Assembly (NCBI GenBank): GCA_030599445.1
Contig: JAUVOA010000039.1
Span: 1 to 9,555, forward strand
Direction: 5' to 3'
Length of the DNA stretch: 9,555 bases
DNA from: Atribacterota bacterium
GTDB lineage: Bacteria > Atribacterota > Phoenicimicrobiia > Phoenicimicrobiales > Phoenicimicrobiaceae
A model generated the notes under the pieces. The model was not told the origin of the DNA. It saw only the letters and a program-made list of their open reading frames with translations, and made no database searches. Every line of letters begins with the position of its first letter. Positions within the stretch are counted from its first letter, which is position 1. A program made the position numbers and the translations under genes. Shown in pieces: positions 7,090-9,555 of this stretch.

Positions 7090-7560
7090 CTAAATGATTT
7101 CATGGCTATATTTTTTCTCAATTTTCTCAATTTTATTAATTCTTCGAGCATGTCTCCCTCCCTGAAATTCAGCATCTAACCATGCCAGTAATATTTTTTT
7201 TACCTTTTTCTTATTGAAAGGTCTTCCTCCTAAAACCAATACATTCGCGTTATTATGTTCTATGCTTAATATTGCTTCCTTTTCATCATGAACTAAAGCA
7301 GCTTTGATACCGGGAATTTTATTTGCAGCAATTGAAGCCCCTATACCGGTTCCACAGGTGAGAATACCTTTCTTGGCAGGATTCTTTGCTACCCGCAAAC
7401 CCAACTTTTCTGCAAAATCCGGATAATCAACGCTTTTTGTACTGTCTGTTCCCATATCTTCCAATACATATCCTAAATTTGTTAATTGTTCTTTAATAAA
7501 CTCCTTAATTTCATAACCTGCATGATCTGCTCCCAATACAATAATCTTTTTTGTATTCAT
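7090..7560 (-). CDS. rpiB: Ribose-5-phosphate isomerase B
   Basis: Interconverts ribulose 5-phosphate and ribose 5-phosphate, in the non-oxidative pentose phosphate pathway. The 156-residue protein belongs to the RpiB/LacAB family: GADHAGYEIK (10-19; D12/H13 phosphate and ring binding), DYPDFA (45-50), TCGTGIGASIAANK (68-81) with C69 as the expected base in the CGTG loop, HDEKEA (91-96), EHNNANVLVLGGR (101-113) with H102, and FQGGRHARR near the end. It is slightly longer than the common ~149 residues because of a lysine-rich tail. AAAGGTG stands 6 bases before the ATG. It lies upstream of zwf and pgl in the same direction, so the three genes together form a partial pentose phosphate module. 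6-phosphogluconate dehydrogenase, the linking enzyme, is not in the window. Confidence 0.95.
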   Translation of the reverse strand: MNTKKIIVLGADHAGYEIKEFIKEQLTNLGYVLEDMGTDSTKSVDYPDFAEKLGLRVAKNPAKKGILTCGTGIGASIAANKIPGIKAALVHDEKEAILSIEHNNANVLVLGGRPFNKKKVKKILLAWLDAEFQGGRHARRINKIEKIEKKYSHEII

Positions 7561-7748
7561 TTTTCACACCTTTCGTTAACGTAAAAATCATTGCTTTAAA
7601 AAAAGTGATTAATTGACTAGGAAAGATTTTCGTTTTTGTTCAATAGATTTTAACAAAGATTTACTTGATTCACTAATTTTCCTGATCTAACTATAGAATT
7701 TTTTTCATCATAAAGCTATTTCTCCTGTATTAATAAAGCTGTTCATGA
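7561..7748. other. Intergenic gap between the transferase pair and rpiB
   Basis: This 188-bp AT-rich stretch has no convincing gene. On the minus strand it holds an 8-bp palindrome CGTTAACG (7574-7581) directly ahead of the rpiB ribosome site. It also has two direct copies of ATAAAGCT (7710-7717 and 7733-7740 on the plus strand) and TTGAAC at about 7638-7643 with no good -10 element. No GC-rich hairpin with a T-run follows the transferase gene. Read-through from the transferase pair into rpiB, or a weak separate promoter for rpiB, are both possible. Confidence 0.5.
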
Positions 7749-8405
7749 TTATATTCCTAAATACTTTCTGGTCCAACGCGCAATTGATTTATCCTGTTTC
7801 CCTTTTAGATCTTTCATTAGCCTGTTAAGGCCATCCTGGTCATCCACATCGTACCATCGGGGAATAAATGCCGCTTTCAGGTGCATTTTGTTAATTTTGC
7901 ATACAGTTTGATTTAAAACCCGATTGGAACTCCAATCAATATTTATGAATATCTCTCGGTGAGGTTTTTTTAAGCCAATTAAATAATAGCCTCCATCAAA
8001 ACTGGGCCCTAAAACAATATCGTGATGGCTAAGCTGCTTAAATGCCATCTGTAAATTTTTAGGAGGTAGTGTCGGTATGTCGGTTCCAATAATAATAACA
8101 TGATGCGCTTTGTGGTGTAAAATCCACCAAAAAATTTGATACATCCTTTCTCCCAGATCTTTACCTGTTTGTTTTATTATTTTAAAATCGGGTGCTGTTT
8201 TCTGAATAAATTCAGGACTTTCATTCACGGACTCATAAGCAATCAATCTATTTTCACATTGTACCTGACGGGCAATTTCAACCACGTCTCTAAAAAAAGC
8301 CATGTAAATACCTTCTGCAGAGCCTGTTGGTAAATAAGGACGAAGCCTTGTTTTTACTTGATTCTTTTTCGGTTCTTTGGCAAAAAGTATTAACCATCGA
8401 TTCAT
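7749..8405 (-). CDS. TIGR04282-type transferase, arsenosugar/rSAM-selenodomain-associated (DUF2064, CofC-like fold)
   Basis: A 218-residue soluble GT-A/nucleotidyltransferase-fold protein. The family signatures are FAKEPKKNQVKTRL (8-21; usual form FaKxPxxGxvKTRL), GKDLGERM (about 81-88), IIGTDIPTLPP with the metal-binding Asp, LGPSFDGGYYLIGL, IDWSSNRVL, and YDVDDQDGLNRL near the end. The family is named in domain databases as transferase 1 associated with rSAM/selenodomain systems, later annotated as an arsenosugar-biosynthesis glycosyltransferase; its true donor and acceptor are not settled. The start codon overlaps the stop of the upstream transferase (ATGA, 8402-8405) and has GAGG at a 7-base spacing, so the two are translationally coupled. 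This pairing is itself characteristic of the system. Confidence 0.9.
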   Translation of the reverse strand: MNRWLILFAKEPKKNQVKTRLRPYLPTGSAEGIYMAFFRDVVEIARQVQCENRLIAYESVNESPEFIQKTAPDFKIIKQTGKDLGERMYQIFWWILHHKAHHVIIIGTDIPTLPPKNLQMAFKQLSHHDIVLGPSFDGGYYLIGLKKPHREIFINIDWSSNRVLNQTVCKINKMHLKAAFIPRWYDVDDQDGLNRLMKDLKGKQDKSIARWTRKYLGI

Positions 8406-9103
8406 CTTAAGTCCTCATAGATTTTTCTAATTTTGGCAAGTGGGAAACCCAAATAGAACATGGAAGATATAAAAAGATACATTGAAATAGTGGTGATGAT
8501 TCCCCGTTGTTCCCATCGTCGAGGGGAAATCCATATTTTTTCCGGAAGGACAATTGTCCTTCCTTTTTTCTTCATCTTCGCCGAAAACAATACATCCTCC
8601 ATAATAGGAACCACTGGAAAACCTCCCAGATTAAAAAAAATATTTTTCTTGATAAATAGCCCCTGATCACCATAAAATATCCGGGTTAATTTCGCTCTTA
8701 TAGTTCCTAAATAATCGATAAGACGATATAATATACTTTGACCAGCCAGAAATAATGAAAAACAACCTCCTACCAGTTGGTCTTCTTCTAATTTTTCCAT
8801 GACAATAGGAAAAACTGCAGGATCAAGTCGGGAATCAGCATGAATAAACAATAATATTTTTCCACTTGCCTTATAAGCTCCTAAATTCATTTGCAAAGCT
8901 CGTCCTTTTTTACCATGTAATAATTTTCCCAATTTTGCAGCCAGCTCAACACTTCGGTCCGTACTACCTCCATCCACAAAGATAAGCTCTGTAACCTGAG
9001 AAAGTTGATACCAGTAAGAATAGTTAGCTGAAAGAATTTTTTCCTCATTATAAACCGGCACTATAATACTTATTTGTTTTTCTGTTGGTATAGAATAATT
9101 CAT
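8402..9103 (-). CDS. TIGR04283-type family 2 glycosyltransferase, arsenosugar/rSAM-selenodomain-associated
   Basis: A 233-residue family 2 glycosyltransferase that should transfer a sugar from a nucleotide-sugar donor, acting in the cytoplasm or at the membrane face. From the chosen start the motifs run: ISIIVPVYNEE near the N-terminus, FVDGGSTDRS (Asp-rich donor site), GRALQMNLGA, LLFIHADSRL (the DxD-like metal site), YGDQGLFI, GGFPVVPIMEDV (the catalytic ED), and SPRRWEQRG. These fit the transferase 2 family associated with rSAM/selenodomain (arsenosugar) loci. A hydrophobic segment near the C-terminus (SMYLFISSMFYLGFPL) may sit on the membrane. The ATG at 9103 is preferred over that at 9118 because GAGG stands 9 bases before it, while the upstream ATG directly abuts its AAGG. 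The gene overlaps the next one by 4 bp. Confidence 0.92.
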   Translation of the reverse strand: MNYSIPTEKQISIIVPVYNEEKILSANYSYWYQLSQVTELIFVDGGSTDRSVELAAKLGKLLHGKKGRALQMNLGAYKASGKILLFIHADSRLDPAVFPIVMEKLEEDQLVGGCFSLFLAGQSILYRLIDYLGTIRAKLTRIFYGDQGLFIKKNIFFNLGGFPVVPIMEDVLFSAKMKKKGRTIVLPEKIWISPRRWEQRGIITTISMYLFISSMFYLGFPLAKIRKIYEDLR

Positions 9104-9112
9104 ATAGATAAT

Positions 9113-9116
9113 CCTC
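9113..9116 (-). promoter_or_regulatory. Shine-Dalgarno fixing the start of the family 2 glycosyltransferase
   Basis: GAGG on the minus strand, 9 bases before the ATG at 9103. The alternative ATG at 9118 overlaps this site and has AAGG with no spacer, so the shorter protein is favoured. Confidence 0.55.
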
Positions 9117-9136
9117 ATCCTTATCTGTATGTTATT

Positions 9137-9180
9137 ATTATAAAGGAAAGTTTATACAGTAAATAATTTTACAGCTTCAA
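9137..9180 (-). promoter_or_regulatory. Candidate sigma-70-type promoter(s) for the transferase pair
   Basis: On the minus strand, TTGAAG (9180-9175), 18 bases, then TATAAA (9156-9151). A second overlapping option is TTTACT (9163-9158), 15 bases, then a perfect TATAAT (9142-9137). Both lie 35-80 bp upstream of the glycosyltransferase start and in the right direction. The region is AT-rich, so one or both may be chance, but the position and match quality are good. Confidence 0.45.
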
Positions 9181-9213
9181 TTGTTATTACTTTTGTCATT
9201 CAACCTGTTTATA

Positions 9214-9253
9214 AATTATCCTCTTATTAGCTATTGCCAATAAGAGGATAATT
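9214..9253. repeat. Perfect 15-bp inverted repeat (hairpin), terminator or leader element
   Basis: AATTATCCTCTTATT at 9214-9228 is exactly complementary to 9239-9253, with a 10-base loop. Read on the plus strand it is followed by GTTTTAC, a short U-tract as in a weak factor-independent terminator. Read on the minus strand it is followed by TATAAAC, which is poor. It could terminate a gene entering from the right, or be a leader hairpin or operator between two candidate promoters of the transferase genes. Confidence 0.6.
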
Positions 9254-9424
9254 GTTTTACAAGACCCCTTATTTGCCCATTTAAGCTAACATAAAAGGGT
9301 GCTTTTGCTTTTTATATTAAATCAAAAGATTGATATGGTCAAATGTATTTGTATTTCGGATAATATTCTTAACATAATTTGTCGATCTCGTATTTATTTT
9401 TACTTTATATTTTAATAATTATAT
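9254..9424. other. Non-coding upstream region
   Basis: No convincing gene is seen on either strand; the longest minus-strand ATG frame noticed gives 17 residues. The stretch contains the distal candidate promoter (9314-9342) and an imperfect hairpin (ACCCCTT at 9264-9270 with AAGGGT at 9295-9300). Confidence 0.5.
9314..9342 (-). promoter_or_regulatory. Candidate distal promoter
   Basis: On the minus strand, TTGACC (9342-9337), exactly 17 bases, then TAATAT (9319-9314): 5/6 and 4/6 matches to the sigma-70 hexamers. A transcript from here to the glycosyltransferase would have a leader of about 200 bases containing the 15-bp inverted repeat. Confidence 0.35.
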
Positions 9425-9555
9425 TCACTTGATTATCAAATTATTTTTTTTCAAAATGATAAGAAGTAAAAATATTTTCTCGATCTTTAATTTCTTCCCG
9501 AATAGGTTCAGAACAAGCATCTTATCTAACTTTAAAATAACAGCAGTAGCTAGTC
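9425..9555 (-). pseudogene. Possible 3' end of a leftward gene, perhaps frameshifted, cut by the window edge
   Basis: One minus frame is open from the window edge (9553) to a TGA at 9427-9425 and begins LATAVILKLDK, but then becomes a run of Lys, Ile and Leu. A second minus frame, 9521-9441, reads ACSEPIREEIKDRE then NIFTSYHFEKK and a TAA, which looks much more like real protein. A single missing base near 9521 would join the two good halves into one C-terminus. I do not recognise the product. It may be a decayed gene, a sequencing indel, or chance. Confidence 0.25.

Noticed and set aside
7609..7711. Small leftward gene: AGGAG then ATGATGAAAAAAATTCTATAG, followed in another frame by a protein-like 25-residue stretch ending at 7609
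   Set aside because: The first frame stops after six codons and the second has no start. It could be a relic, but nothing recognisable supports it.
9104..9118. ATG at 9118 as start of the family 2 glycosyltransferase
   Set aside because: Its AAGG directly abuts the ATG, whereas the ATG at 9103 has GAGG at a 9-base spacing. The five extra residues add no family motif.

Overview
This is a single bacterial window, AT-rich by eye (G+C not computed), with dense coding and strong GGAGG-type ribosome binding sites. Two genes point to an anaerobe: one carries a radical SAM domain and several encode cysteine-rich products. No taxonomic marker such as rRNA or a ribosomal protein is present. A low-GC anaerobe, Firmicutes-like or from a poorly cultured deep lineage, is the most I would infer.

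Layout from left to right. At 65-1498 (+) is a FAD/NAD disulfide oxidoreductase of the dihydrolipoamide dehydrogenase/mercuric reductase superfamily. It converges, with a 62-bp gap, on a leftward gene set. Read in its own direction, from right to left, that set is: a TIGR04283-type glycosyltransferase (9103-8402), a TIGR04282-type nucleotidyl/glycosyltransferase-like protein (8405-7749, ATGA overlap), a 188-bp gap, rpiB (7560-7090), zwf (7019-5442), pgl (5422-4670), and a giant gene (4527-1561, probably starting near 4644). The giant gene encodes a radical SAM domain, an ArsM-like methyltransferase, a Cys-rich zinc-ribbon-like segment and a DUF5714-like domain. The last 437 bp (9119-9555) hold candidate promoters, a perfect 15-bp inverted repeat and, at the edge, the possible tail of another leftward gene.

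How the genes may work together. The two transferase families at the right are the ones named for co-occurrence with rSAM/selenodomain (ArsS-type, arsenosugar) loci. The giant protein contains a methyltransferase with the full set of ArsM-like cysteine motifs. The three middle genes are pentose-phosphate enzymes: glucose-6-phosphate dehydrogenase, 6-phosphogluconolactonase and ribose-5-phosphate isomerase B. They would supply NADPH and pentose phosphate. Together with the flavin oxidoreductase this suggests, as inference only, a locus making a methylated and glycosylated metalloid (arsenic or a relative) compound. The fused radical SAM-methyltransferase would stand where separate ArsM and ArsS proteins stand elsewhere. 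No canonical ArsS, no arsenic efflux pump or ArsR, and no 6-phosphogluconate dehydrogenase is in the window, so the pathway is incomplete here.

Most notable observations: the multi-domain fusion; its apparent lack of an ATG/GTG start, with an in-frame, protein-like N-terminal extension placed behind an excellent Shine-Dalgarno at a likely ATT or ATA start; loss of the SPASM-type cysteines; and loss of the His-Glu dyad in the flavin oxidoreductase.
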